From Cheiracanthium punctorium (lineage: Eukaryota; Arthropoda; Arachnida; Araneae; Cheiracanthiidae), in contig JAWZYV010018267.1 in the NCBI GenBank assembly GCA_038373885.1, positions 555,768-619,767 on the forward strand: a DNA stretch of 64,000 nucleotides, read 5' to 3'. Made by a program: the position numbers and the translations under genes. The notes beneath the pieces are model-generated. The model had not been told where the DNA came from and ran no database searches. It was given only the letters and a program-made list of their open reading frames with translations. Below, one piece after another: positions 12,074 to 23,709 of the stretch. Each line of letters begins with the position of its first letter. Position 1 is the stretch's first letter.

Positions 12074-15000
12074 TTAACTTCAGTGTCATTACGTCTATAA
12101 GAATATTTCCAGTTCTAGATCTCCAGAGCTGCCACCTGAACACTGCCGCCTTTTACAGGGTCACTTAAAATAATTCTAATACACTACGCTCTATGGAATC
12201 TTTGTAACTACTGAGCCGAGTCCATACTTTTTTTCACTCATTGTGAGGTGTACACTTCCTTAAAATATTAGTCTACCTTCCATGCTTGTAGCACTAATAG
12301 TTCTTTAACAGGGACACTCAAAATAATGCCATTGCATGTTAAACTCCAATATCATTACAATTGTAAGGATATTAGCCATTCTTGAGCTGCAAAAAGTACA
12401 CCTGAACACGTCAGAATGTATACACCGCTTCCTTTTACAGGGACACTCAAAAGAATTCTGATGCATTACGCTCTACGGACATCTCTGTAACTACTCAACC
12501 CATTCTAAAACTATTTTCAGTCATGGAAGAGTGTACAGTTCCTGGTTATTTTGGGCTAATAAGAATATTTCCAGTTCTAGATCTCCAGAGCTGCCACTTG
12601 AACACTGCCGTCGTTTACAGGATCTCAAAAATAATTCTTATACATTTGGCTCTATGGGCATGTAAGTAGTGAACCGATTCTAATTTCTTTATTTTTCAAT
12701 AGAGAGTTGTGTACTTCCTTGCTTTCCTAGGCTACCTTTCATGCATGTATCATTAAAAGTTCTTTTACAGGGACACTGAAAATAAATCGTCACCTCAACA
12801 CAGCAGAATGTTTAATGCCCTTATTTTTACAGGTAAAAGAAAAGCATTCTTGTGCATTATGCTCTACAGACATATCTGTAACTACTGAACACATTCTAAA
12901 AATTTTTTTAGTGATGGAAGAGTGTACAATTCCTGCGTATTTTAGGTTAACTTTTATGCGGGAAGCGTAAAGAGTTCTTTTACAGGAACACTCAAAATAA
13001 TGTCATAGTGTTTAACTTGTTTGTCATTCCATCCATAAGAATATTTCCAGTTCTAGATCTCCAGAGCTCCCACATAAGCACTGTTGTCTTTTACAGGGTC
13101 ACCTAAAATAATTCTTATACATTACTGTCTATGGGCATCTGTGTAACTAGTGAACTGATACTAAACCTTTTGTTCTCTGATAGAGAGTTGTGCACTTGCT
13201 TTGTATCTTAGGCTACCTTTCATGCATGTATAATTAATTGTTCTTTTCCAGGGACACTCAAAATAATGCTATTGCATGTTTAACTAATATAATTACAATT
13301 GCAATAATATTTGCAGTTCTTGAGCTGCACAAAGTACACCTCAACAAGTGAGAATGTATACACCGCTTCCTTTACAGGGACACTCAAAAGAATTCTGCTG
13401 CATTGCGCTCTACGGACATCTTTGTAACTACTCAACCCATTCTTAAACTTTTTTCAGTCATGGAAGAGTGTACAATTCCTTGTTATTTTAGGCTAACATT
13501 GATGCACGAAACATAAACAGTGCTTTTACAGGAACACTCAAAATAATGTCATAGTGTTGAACTTCTATGTCATTACGTCTATAAGAATATTTCCAGTTCT
13601 AGATCGCCAGAGGTTCCACCTGAACACTAGCTGCATTTTACAGGGTCACTTAAAATAATTCTTATACATTACGCTCTATGGAATCTTTGTAACTACTGAA
13701 CTGATTCTATACTTTTTTTCACTGATAGAGAGGTGTACACTTCCTTGGAATGTTAGGCTACCTTTCATGTTTGAAGCATTAATAGTTCTTTTACAGGGAC
13801 ACTCAAAATAATGCCATTGCATGTATAACTCCAATATCATTACAATTTTAAATATATTTGCCATTCTTGAGCTTCAAGAAGTACACCTGAACACGTGAGA
13901 ATGTATACACCGCTTCCTTTTACAGAGATACTCAAAAGAATTCTTATGCTTTACGCTCAACGGACATATCTGTAACTACTCAACCCATTCTTAAACTTTT
14001 TTCAGTGATGGAAGAGTGTACAATTCCTGGTTATTTTGGGCTAACTTCGATACAGGAAGCATAAATAGTTCTTTTACAGGAACACTCAAAATAATGTCAT
14101 AGTGTTTAAATTGTATGTCATTCCATCGATAACAATAGTTCCAGTTCTAGATCTCCAGAAATGCCACACGAACACTGCTGTCTTTTACAGGGTCACCAAA
14201 AATAATTCTTATACATTACTGTCTATGCGCATCTGTGTAACTAGTGAACTGATACTAAACCTTTTGTTCTCTGATAGAGAGTTGTGCACTTGCTTTGTAT
14301 CTTAGGCTACCTTTCATGCATGTATAATTAATTGTTCTTTTCCAGGGACACTCAAAATAATGCTATTGCATGTTTAACTAATATAATTACAATTGCAATA
14401 ATATTTGCAGTTCTTGAGCTGCACAAAGTACACCTCAACAAGTGAGAATGTATACACCGCTTCCTTTACAGGGACACTCAAAAGAATTCTGCTGCATTGC
14501 GCTCTACGGACATCTTTGTAACTACTCAACCCATTCTTAAACTTTTTTCAGTCATGGAAGAGTGTACAATTCCTTGTTATTTTAGGCTAACATTGATGCA
14601 CGAAACATAAACAGTGCTTTTACAGGAACACTCAAAATAATGTCATAGTGTTGAACTTCTATGTCATTACGTCTATAAGAATATTTCCAGTTCTAGATCG
14701 CCAGAGGTTCCACCTGAACACTACTGCATTTTACAGGGTCACTTAAAATAATTCTTATACATTACGCTCTATGGAATCTTTGTAACTACTGAACTGATTC
14801 TATACTTTTTTTCACTGATAGAGAGGTGTACACTTCCTTGGAATGTTAGGCTACCTTTCATGTTTGAAGCATTAATAGTTCTTTTACAGGGACACTCAAA
14901 ATAATGCCATTGCATGTATAACTCCAATATCATTACAATTTTAAGTATATTTGCCATTCTTGAGCTTCAAGAAGTACACCTGAACACGTGAGAATGTATA

Positions 15001-16952
15001 CACCGCTTCCTTTTACAGAGATACTCAAAAGAATTCTTATGCTTTACGCTCAACGGACATATCTGTAACTACTCAACCCATTCTTAAACTTTTTTCAGTG
15101 ATGGAAGAGTGTACAATTCCTGGTTATTTTGGGCTAACTTCGATACAGGAAGCATAAATAGTTCTTTTACAGGAACACTCAAAATAATGTCATAGTGTTT
15201 AAATTGTATGTCATTCCATCGATAACAATAGTTCCAGTTCTAGATCTCCAGAAATGCCACACGAACACTGCTGTCTTTTACAGGGTCACCAAAAATAATT
15301 CTTATACATTACTGTCTATGCGCATCTGTGTAACTAGTGAACTGATACTAAACCTTTTGTTCTCTGATAGAGAGTTGTGCACTTGCTTTGTATCTTAGGC
15401 TACCTTTCATGCATGTATAATTAATTGTTCTTTTCCAGGGACACTCAAAATAATGCTATTGCATGTTTAATTCCAATATCATGTTAATTTTAAGGATATT
15501 TGCCATTCTTGAGTTGCACAAAGTACACCTGAACACGTCAGAATGTATGCACCGCTTCCTTTTACAGGGACACTCAAAATAATTCTGACGTATTACGCTC
15601 TACTGACATGTCTCTAACTACTCAACACATTCTAAAACTATTTTCAGTCATGGAAGAGTGTACAATTCCTGGTTATTTTAGGCTAATAAGAATATTTCCA
15701 GTTCTAGATCTCAGAGCTGCAACCTGAACACTGCCGTCTTTTACAGGGTCACAAAAATAATTTTTATACATTTGGCTCTATGGGCATCTGTTTAAGTAGT
15801 GAACCGATTCTAATTTTTTTTTCAATAGAGAGTTGTATACTTCCTTTGTATCCTAGGCTACCTTTCATGCATGTATTATTAATAGTTCTTTTACAGGGAC
15901 ACTCAAAATAAATCGTCACCTCAACACAGCAGAAAGTTTAATGCGCTTATTTTTACAGGGGAAAGAAAAGAATTCCTATGCGTTACACTCTACGGACATA
16001 CCTGTAACTACTGAACCCTATCTAAAACTTTTTTCAGTGATGGAAATGTCTACAATTCCTGGGTGTTTTAGGCTAACTTTGATGCAGGAAGCGTAAAGCG
16101 TTCTTTTACAGGAACACTCAAAATAATGTCATAGTGTTTAAATTGTATGTCATTCCATCGATAAGAATATTTCCAGTTCTAGATCACCAGAGCTTCCACA
16201 TAAACACTGCTGTCTTTTACAGGGTCACCTAAAATAATTCTTATACATTACTGTCTATGGGCATCTGTGTAACTACTGAACTGATACTAAATCTTTTTTT
16301 CTCTGATAGAGAGTTGTATACTTCCTTGGTATCTTAGGCTACCTTTCATGCATGTATAATTAATTTTTCTTTTACAGGGACACTCAAAATAATGCCATTA
16401 CATGTCTAACATCAATATCATTACAATTGTAAGGATGTTTGTCATACTTGAGCTGCACGAAGTACACCTGAACACGTCAGAATGTATACACCTCTTCATT
16501 TTAGAGGGACACTCAAAAGTATTCTGATGCATTACGCTCTATGGACATCTCTTTAACTACTCAACCCATTCTTAAACTTTTTTCAGTCATTGAAGAGTGT
16601 ACAATTCTTTGTTATTTTAGGCTAACATTGATGCACGAAGCATAAACAGTGCTTTTACAGGAACACTCAAAAGTAATGTCATAGTGTTTAACTTCTATGT
16701 CATTACGTCTATAAGAATATTTCCAGTTCTAGATCGCCAGAGCTTCCACCTGAACACTACTGCATTTTACAGGGTCACTTAAAATAATTCTTATACATTA
16801 CACTCTATGGAATCTTTGTAACTACTGAACCGATTCTATACATTTTTTCACTGATAGAGAGGTGTACACTTCTTTGGAATATTAGGCTACCTTTCATGCT
16901 TGAAGCATTAACAGTTCTTTTACAGGGACACTCAAAATAATGCCATTGCATG
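12074..16952. repeat. Satellite array, main block (546-bp tetrameric unit)
   Basis: The unit-start motif (GGACACTCAAAATAATGC) recurs near 13253, 13799, 14346, 14890 and 15441, and again near 16379 and 16928, spacing of about 544-551 bp. Each unit holds four related monomers of about 137 bp, each introduced by TTTTACAGG: types a and c contain AATAATG(C/T)CAT, and types b and d contain AATTCTTATGCATTACGCTCTA. A shortened variant with AATAAATCGTCACCTCAACACAGC occurs near 12779 and 15901. The block ends at the GCATG target of the BEL element. Confidence 0.92.
13140..15468. repeat. Recent 1,093-bp tandem duplication within the satellite
   Basis: Two consecutive 546-bp units are repeated almost exactly at an offset of 1,093 bp. 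Short frames at 13676 and 14102 reappear at 14769 and 15195 with identical or near-identical translations. The copies differ only at a few sites (for example ACTAGCTGCATT against ACTACTGCATT, and TTTAAATATA against TTTAAGTATA). Homology at this offset breaks near 15468. Boundaries are approximate. Confidence 0.88.
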
Positions 16953-17245
16953 TTCATCGTGGTTCAGTGTATTCTAATTTTAAACAATCTAAAACACTCT
17001 AAATCTCTAAAAATGGCATAGTTAATTTTGATATTATTTAATTAAGTAATCACATATTCCATGACATTTAAAAAAATAAATCGAAGAACATCTCTCTACG
17101 CATCAACAATCAAAATCGAACCGAAACCTTAAAAAAGTTCAGTTGGTTGCCAGATGTCAAGGTTAAAACTTGTTCCCTTGAAAATGCGCAGCTCGCGCGC
17201 GTTCCGAAAACGTTCTCGTTAAACTGGAGTTGGCGCTACGGAACA
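16953..17245 (-). repeat. 3' LTR of the BEL/Pao element
   Basis: It matches the right LTR, beginning (minus strand) with TGTTCCGTAGCGCC. It carries about 45 bp near 17158-17203 that the right LTR lacks, plus scattered substitutions and indels. Confidence 0.88.
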
Positions 17246-17502
17246 TGCCGCCCCCTGTTGGCCGATAGGCCAAAATCTTCAGGCAATGGCAGTATGTTGG
17301 TGATGCCGCGAGTGACAGTTCCGTTGGCTGTTCTGACATCGACGACTCGGACAAGTCCATCCTCACCAGGGTGGGTTTTGACTACTCGAGCCAGTCTCCA
17401 TTTCATCGGTATTTTGCCAGCAGCCTTTAAAAGAACTAGTTGGTCGGGCTTCAAGTTCTGGTATTGGCTGGTCCAATTTGTGCGTCGTTGTAGTTCGTTC
17501 AA
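17236..17502 (-). pseudogene. BEL/Pao pol C-terminal DUF5641 domain
   Basis: This short domain closes BEL/Pao polyproteins downstream of the integrase. The frame contains RRTNWTSQYQNLKPDQLVLL, KWRLARVVKTHPGEDGLVRVVDVRTANG and RGITNILPLP, which match the family pattern (W-x-LGRV-x-HPG-x-DG-x-RV-x-VRT) closely. It runs into the 3' LTR and is separated from the integrase core by a frameshift near 17510-17540. Confidence 0.85.
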
Positions 17503-17536
17503 GTATTCCTTATATCCGTTCGTCCAAGTATTAAGT

Positions 17537-18733
17537 TCATCTTGTCCAAAAAACGTTTTTGAGACGTTGAATCAGACTCCACCTAGAAGAAAGAGAAAAA
17601 GAATCTGTAGCAGTATGAGGTTCAGGAAAGGACATAATTGGGGCTCCAATTAAGAAATGTCCAGGTGGCAAAGGTTGCAAATCGTTGGGATCAGATGACA
17701 TGGTTGAAAGTGGTCGAGAATTTAGAATACTTTCAATTTGTTTCAAGACTGTAGTTAGTTCTTCGAAATTTAATATGTTGGATTTGGTGACTTTTAACAG
17801 TATTGTTTTCATGGATTTAATGTTAGCTTCCCATAAGCCTCCAAAGTGAGGGGAAGCAGGTGGTATGAAATGCCAACGAATTCCCTCTTCTGCAGTAAAG
17901 CTCTGTACAGGGTCTGACTGGCAAAGTTCAAGCATTGAATTCAAGACATTTCTAGCTTCTTTAAAATTAGAGGCATTATCACTCCAAATAATCTATGGTC
18001 TTGATCTTCTCGAAATAAATATTCTCAAACAAGCTAAGAAAGCTTCTGTCGTGAGGTCGGATACAACTTCAAAGTGAGTAGCTTTAGTACTGAAGCAGAT
18101 AAATATAGCGATGTACGACTTTATTATTACTTTAGATCTCTTCAAATTAGGCCTCGTTAATATGGGACCGGCGAAATCTAAACCTACCGTTTGAAAGGGT
18201 CTTGATGGTTTGATTCTATCTTTGGGCAAGTCATCCATCATCTGATTAATAGTTTGAGTTTTCGTCTTAAAACACGTCAAACACTTGTGTATGTATCTTC
18301 TCACTCTATCTTGGCCAGAATGTATCCAATAAAATTGCCTGATCAAATAAAATGTTGTTTGAACTCCTGAGTGTAAAGATTTGTTATGAAAATGTTCAAT
18401 GATTAATTGCGTTAAGTGATGCGACTTTGGTAAAAGCATTTGATGTTTTTGTGATTCTGCAAGCTCTGAAATTTTCAAACGTCCACCAACTCTCAAAATT
18501 TCTTTGTCATTAATAAATACATTTAATGATAAAACTTTACTGTTTCGCGGAATAGGCTGTTTGTTGTATAAGCATTTTATTTCAGAACTAAACTCCGATA
18601 ATTGTGCACATTTTACTAACAAATGAGTGGCATTTTGTAGCTCGAATGCACTTAGACTACCCCTTTTTCTATCGGATTGTGTGATTCTACAGTTTTTAAG
18701 AAATCTTAGACAATAAGCAGTAATTCTAATCAA
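17537..18733 (-). pseudogene. BEL/Pao integrase (H2C2 zinc domain and core)
   Basis: Two frames (18733-17993 and 17944-17537) form an integrase. The first has VLSLNVFINDKEILRVGGRL, an HH-CC zinc domain (HLTQLIIEHFHNKSLHSG ... CLTC) and the core start with the first catalytic Asp in VGLDFAGP. The second carries WHFIPPASPHFGGLWEANIK, with the Glu of the triad, and LNSRPL. The region between them, which should hold the middle Asp (SDNA-type motif), is interrupted near 17945-17992. The typical order upstream of DUF5641 is kept. Confidence 0.87.
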
Positions 18734-19905
18734 CTTGGAGAAAGAGGAATATTTCTTAATGAAGTTGTTATTGTCTTGGATCTTATCTTCTATGTGTGTA
18801 TTTAAAACTAAAGTTTTTCTAATTTCAAGTGTCTCTGGATCTGTAACAAGTTCTTTATGCGTTTCTAAAGTTTTAGGCCATGACGATTCCTCTTCTTTTA
18901 ACCAGCTTGGACCTTTCCACCAAAAATCGCTGTTTTCTAATTCTGAAACTGAAAGTCCACGCGATATAAGGTCAGCTGGATTTTCCTTTCCAGGACAGTG
19001 AAACCATTCTGAAGGGTTTGTGTACTTGTGTATTTCCTGAATTCTGTTCTTTACGAAAACTTTACACCTATCTGTGAAACCCTTAATTCAAAAGAATACA
19101 ATGGATGAATCTGTCCAAAATACTCGCTCAACTGGAAATTCTAAACCTTTCATAATTTTTTCACTTAATATAGCTGATAGGAGAGAGCCCATAAGCTCCA
19201 ATCTCGGTAATGAGAGCGTCTTCAGAGGAGCGACTCTTCCTTTAGAGGCAACAAAACTAGTAATGATATTACTATTTTTTAACTTTACACGTAAATAGGC
19301 TACGGTTCCATAAGCTTTGATGGATGCATCTGAGAAAAGATATAACTGAATACTATGTATGTCTTTAGTTAAGACACAGGAGAAAAATAGTGTCGGGGTA
19401 TTCTAATATTACTCAATTTCTTTAGGTCATCGCACCAATCATTAAAGGTCTCAACAATTTCGTTTGGTATAATTTCGTCCCAGTCTAAGCCTAAGCAACC
19501 AAATCTTTTGTATCAGGCATTTTATACGAATAGTATAAAGTCCAATGTATCCAATAGGATCGAAGATGCGACCAGCAATTTGCAAGATATATCTTTTTGT
19601 ACCTTTGCATTTCAAAAGAAATTTTTCAAGACTTTGAGTATCAAAGTAACAATAATCTTCTTTGGGATTCCACGCAACTCCCAGTACTTTTGAAAGAACT
19701 AATGTCTGATCGTAAGAATCAGGTGAGTCATCTACTTCTAAATTATGTTCTTTTAATTCATGACACAATTCTGGAGAATTGGTTCTCCATTTTCTCAACT
19801 ACATACTAGCATCTTCAAAGATTTCGTAACTTTCTAAACACGCAGTTAAGGCTTTATTTACATCATCCTCGCCAATATGTAAATCGTCTACATATAAGCA
19901 ATTTT
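18734..19905 (-). pseudogene. BEL/Pao RT end and RNase H, decayed
   Basis: On the minus strand, just after the open protease-RT frame, the RT active-site motif YVDD is visible near 19897-19870 in a shifted frame. The 19798-19451 frame follows, with LSKVLGVAWNPKEDYCYFD and the GRIFDPIGYI motif typical of BEL/Pao. RNase H follows with LFSDASIKAYGTVAYLR near 19340-19290 and SLPRLELMGSLLS near 19215. Several frameshifts and stops break it. RNase H removes the RNA template during reverse transcription. Confidence 0.82.
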
Positions 19906-21276
19906 CTAGCAACTTACAAGTATAAAGGAAAATTTTCTACATACCTCTTCAAATGGTGTTTTAAGGTTTGCGTTAAGTAGAAAGGGAGAAGATGTGACTC
20001 CAAATAACACCCGCGTCATTCTAAATGTCTCATCTGCACAGCTGCTTTCCGGATCTTTACACCATAGAAATAGTGTGTAATTTCTGTCCTCTTCGTCTAT
20101 TTTAATTTGCAGAAATGCCTGCTTGATATCTGCTGTTACAACTACTGAATAAATTCTAAATCTAATTAAAAGAAGAAAAAGATCAGGTAAAAGATTAATT
20201 CCAGGGTACAAGCAATCATTTAAGGCCAACTGGCCTTTAGAATGTGAAGAAGCGTCAAAAACGACGCGCAGTCGTGTGGTAGTTTTATCTTCTCTGATCA
20301 CAGCTCGATGAGGCAAGTAGAAGCAGTTGTCTTCGAATAAAACATCATCTTCTTCCGTCACAGGTTCTATGATATTTTCTTTACGATAGTCTTCTAAAAT
20401 TTTGTTGTATTCAGAAAAATATACTGGATCATTTATAAAAGATTTTCTCAGAGTTTGGAATCTTCTGCTTGCAACCTCCTTGTTGTTATGCGACGCATTC
20501 TTCATTTGAGGTTTCCATGGCAGCTTCACCTTATAACGCTTGTCTTTATATGAAATTCCTTCCTCAAATTTTTTCATAACCTCTTCTTCCATACTATCTT
20601 TATTTTCAGAGTCTACGTTAATTCCTAGATTTTCGAATTCCCAAAAATGTTTCAGCTGTTCGGAGATAGATTTCTCTTCGGCAATGATCTTCATACTCAA
20701 TAGTTGGTCGTGAAAGTCTCCTTGACCTTGAATGCACCATCCAAATATAGTTTCTGAAGCGACAAGCTTACTGTTTAGTCTTTGATTTCTACCTGTCACT
20801 ACATCAAAATAAAAGTCTGATCCGATTAAAATTGCAATTTCATTTCCTTCATATTCATATGAGTCTGCTAACTGCAAACCTTTTAGCTGTTTGTAAATTT
20901 TAAGAATGTTAGTTTCGGGTGGAGGTAAGTTAGTAGCGGATATTTTATCAGTGACTAGAGCTTCTATGTCAATGTTTAATGAAGGTTGGTCCCTATTTTC
21001 TAGTCGTATTTTTACGACATCATAAATTTTCTCTTGAGCTTCATCGACTCCAAAGGCATAAACCGAGAGAGTTTCAGTTCTAACGATGGGAAGTTTTAAT
21101 TTTTGAGATACTTCCCTTAAAATGAAAGTTCTCATAGATCCGTTATCCAACAATATTCTAACAGGCGAATTTCCTTCATTGATGGATGGTGTAATTGTCG
21201 CGGTGCATGTTTGCAAATAAATTCCATGAGGGGATTTTATCAGTGGATCATTTTTGTTATTTTCCTGACAGTGCAA
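19906..21276 (-). CDS. BEL/Pao protease-reverse transcriptase fragment (456 aa open)
   Basis: The longest open frame of the BEL element. Residues about 10-100 are a DUF1758 aspartic protease (VRILLDNGSMRTFI; the usual D-x-GS is here DNGS) followed by the linker LIGSDFYFDVVTG and ASETIFGWCIQG. From about residue 290 comes RT: an NIIEPV motif, LPHRAVIRED, RLRVVFDAS, LNDCLYPGINLLPDL, the first catalytic Asp in TADIKQAFLQI, and FRMTRVLFGVTSSPFLLNA. The frame ends before the YVDD box, which lies just downstream in another frame, so it cannot give a complete enzyme. It is a part of a longer polyprotein; the internal Met start is nominal. Confidence 0.85.
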   Translation of the reverse strand: MHCQENNKNDPLIKSPHGIYLQTCTATITPSINEGNSPVRILLDNGSMRTFILREVSQKLKLPIVRTETLSVYAFGVDEAQEKIYDVVKIRLENRDQPSLNIDIEALVTDKISATNLPPPETNILKIYKQLKGLQLADSYEYEGNEIAILIGSDFYFDVVTGRNQRLNSKLVASETIFGWCIQGQGDFHDQLLSMKIIAEEKSISEQLKHFWEFENLGINVDSENKDSMEEEVMKKFEEGISYKDKRYKVKLPWKPQMKNASHNNKEVASRRFQTLRKSFINDPVYFSEYNKILEDYRKENIIEPVTEEDDVLFEDNCFYLPHRAVIREDKTTTRLRVVFDASSHSKGQLALNDCLYPGINLLPDLFLLLIRFRIYSVVVTADIKQAFLQIKIDEEDRNYTLFLWCKDPESSCADETFRMTRVLFGVTSSPFLLNANLKTPFEEVCRKFSFILVSC

Positions 21277-21420
21277 AGTGGCTGTAACAATTTTAGTTTC
21301 ACCTTTGTCACTGGTTTTGCCAAGTTGGTAACAAAGGGCTCTATTGTGCTTGCGATGGCAAATATCGCAAAATTTATCCTTTTTGTTACAGTCCTTAATT
21401 CTGTGATTTCTTTGGAGACA

Positions 21421-22660
21421 TTAAAAACAACGAGCTTGTTTTAGTAAGATATCTTTTTTGTCATCAACACTAACACCAGTGCATTGTTCCGAATTATGCG
21501 TCGATTTGCAAAAAATGCATATATTTTCAGCAACGGGTGCTAAATATTCAACTGTTTTGCTAACTTTAAGAAGAATTGTAAGATCGAGGTGACTCACGCG
21601 AATTGCCGCCATTCATGAAACCATGCTGTGGTTTCAGAACGGAATTATAATTATTAAACTCTTTTCTCTTTGCAACTTTCGAGTTTTGGAATAAAACCGA
21701 TTCCCTGCATTCTATTTCGATTTTAAGAAAATTTAACAATTCTATAACATTAGATTCGTTTTGAGAGTCTTTATCTATTTGTTTTTCGTTTCCATTTTAA
21801 GAGTCTTTATTTAATCGTTTACGGTTAAAAGCTAAAGATAATTCTTCTGGAATCAGTTTAATTAATATAGGGTATAATAAATGTCCGTACAGTACGGAAG
21901 TTACATTTAAGGATTCTAAACTTCTGATTTGTACTTCACATGTATCGTACAACTTCCTTAACCCCACAACATTGTTAGTGTCTTTAATTGGGTACAGATT
22001 TAAAAGCTTACTCATGTGAGCATTTATCACTAACTCATCCTTACCGAATCTCTGTTTCAACAACTTAAGAGCCTTTTCATAATTTTCTTCCGAAAGAGAA
22101 AACCCATTTACAACGTTAAAAGCAGCACCTCCCAAAAGCGATTTTAAATACGAAAATTTGTCAATCTTGGATCAAGATTCATTTTTATCTATAGAATTTT
22201 GAAATTGATTCCAAAATTCCAGCCAAACACAAGGATCGCCAAAATATTTTTCTTTAGGCAATTTTATGCTATAGTTAGCCCTCACATTATAACTTTCCGG
22301 CGTATTAATGTTCTCAAACGATCTATTAGCATTTTGCTGAATCAAAGAACTTTGATTTTTCTCACTCGTATTACAAGATTTAATTTGTGCTGAAAGTTTT
22401 GAATTCCACATAATGATTTTCTGGCTATATTCGATAGCCGACTCTATCTCTTTGTCAAAATCTTTTTCATCTGTAATTAGTGTTTGTATTTGGGAATCAA
22501 ATCATTAATTTGTTTCAACATGCTTGTTAAAAAATCTAAGTGTTGTTCTAATTTTGGTTCGGTATAAAGCTCATCATATTCTTGTTCTAATTTATTAATA
22601 TGTTTTGTCACGCTAACAGAGCAGCTCGAACTTTTCATTGCTTCGTTAACTCATCCATGT
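21421..22660 (-). pseudogene. BEL/Pao gag (DUF1759) and zinc-knuckle region
   Basis: Three minus-strand segments carry gag features. At 22411-22172 KLPKEKYFGDPCVWLEFWNQF is the core of the DUF1759 capsid-like domain. At 22135-21797 the domain continues with FNVVNGFSLSEENYEKALKLLKQRFG and the family's LESL and LIKLIPEEL blocks. At 21612-21421 a CCHC-like CIFCKSTHNSEQCT follows. The segments lie in the expected order upstream of the protease but are split by stops and frameshifts. Confidence 0.82.
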
Positions 22661-22848
22661 TTGACAAATTCTTATAAACAACTAATATACCATTTTATAA
22701 TTTGTATAATGCTCCAATATTTTTAAATGAGACAGCTTTATTTATTTATAACATCTAATATCAAATAAACTTCAAACAACAAGTAACTTCAATATATCCA
22801 ATAACGTGAAATCAGAATCAAGCCAACAATGTAATCAATGTCTAGTAT

Positions 22849-22941
22849 CAGGTTGTACCGAAAGTTTTCCGCCATATCTGCATGAAAAACTAAGTTCTAA
22901 CTCCTCAGATAACTGTTTCTGAACTTTCGGTACCAAACCTG
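22849..22941. mobile_element. Short MITE-like inverted repeat
   Basis: The left terminus CAGGTTGTACCGAAAGTT pairs with a right terminus that reads, as reverse complement, CAGGTTTGGTACCGAAAGTTC. The termini resemble mariner TIRs. A TA duplication is not seen at the expected positions, so assignment is weak. It lies in the leader of the BEL element. Confidence 0.5.
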
Positions 22942-23448
22942 CACAGTGTCACATGATACAACAATAGTACTTAAAGCTGTACTCATAATTCGTTGATATT
23001 ATGTAGCTGAATTTTTGCAACACAACTGGAAGTAAATGATGGTTCTAATCCTCTAGAGTGATAGTTCCATTTGAGACACCTTATACTTAATGATAACTAT
23101 ATATTTTAAGGATTTCACAAAACAGTGTTATAAAATAAACCTCTTTCTTTCAAATGCCAAAAATCGTTTGACAAAATATGAGCAAATACGCCAACGAGAA
23201 CTGTGTGCTGACGAAGTTTGCGGTGACGGGAAACTTTCGTTACAACCTAATATTTTCGAAGTTTAATTGGATAACACATTTAAATATTTAAAACTTCATA
23301 GTTAAATAATCTTCTTACCTTCCTTAAAGGTATTCCTTTATTATTAGCTTTTAAAACACTTCAAAAAAGACACGATCAAATCTAACAATCTGTTTATCTA
23401 ACTTATTCGAATTCTAAAGCAAACTTCCGGTGCCGATGAAACAAAAAA

Positions 23449-23709
23449 TGCATCGTGGTTCAGTGTATTCTAATTTTAAACAATCTAAAACACTCTAAAT
23501 CTCTAAAAATGACAGAGTCTAGTTAAATTTGATATTATTTAGTTAAGATTAAGTACTCACATATTATATGACATCCAAAAAAATAAATCGACGAACATCT
23601 CTCTACGCATCAACAATCAAAATCGAACCGAAACTTCTAAAAAAGTTCAGTTGGTTGCCAGATGTTTCCGAAAACGTTCTCGTTAAACTTGAGTTGGCGC
23701 TACGGAACA
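23449..23709 (-). repeat. 5' LTR of the BEL/Pao element
   Basis: It shares the whole CATCGTGGTTCAGTG to GCTACGGAACA segment with the left LTR but is about 32 bp shorter overall, mainly because it lacks a block of about 45 bp. It borders satellite DNA directly at GCATG. Confidence 0.88.

Larger units (their letters stand above)
16953..23709 (-). mobile_element. BEL/Pao LTR retrotransposon, TSD GCATG
   Basis: The two LTRs (16953-17245 and 23449-23709) flank a minus-strand coding region in BEL/Pao order: DUF1759-type gag, zinc knuckle, DUF1758 aspartic protease, RT, RNase H, H2C2 integrase zinc domain, integrase core and DUF5641. The satellite motif ATTGCATGTATAAC is interrupted so that GCATG stands on both sides (16948-16952, 23710-23714), the 5-bp duplication expected for the family. 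Frames are broken in several places, so the copy is dead. Confidence 0.92.
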
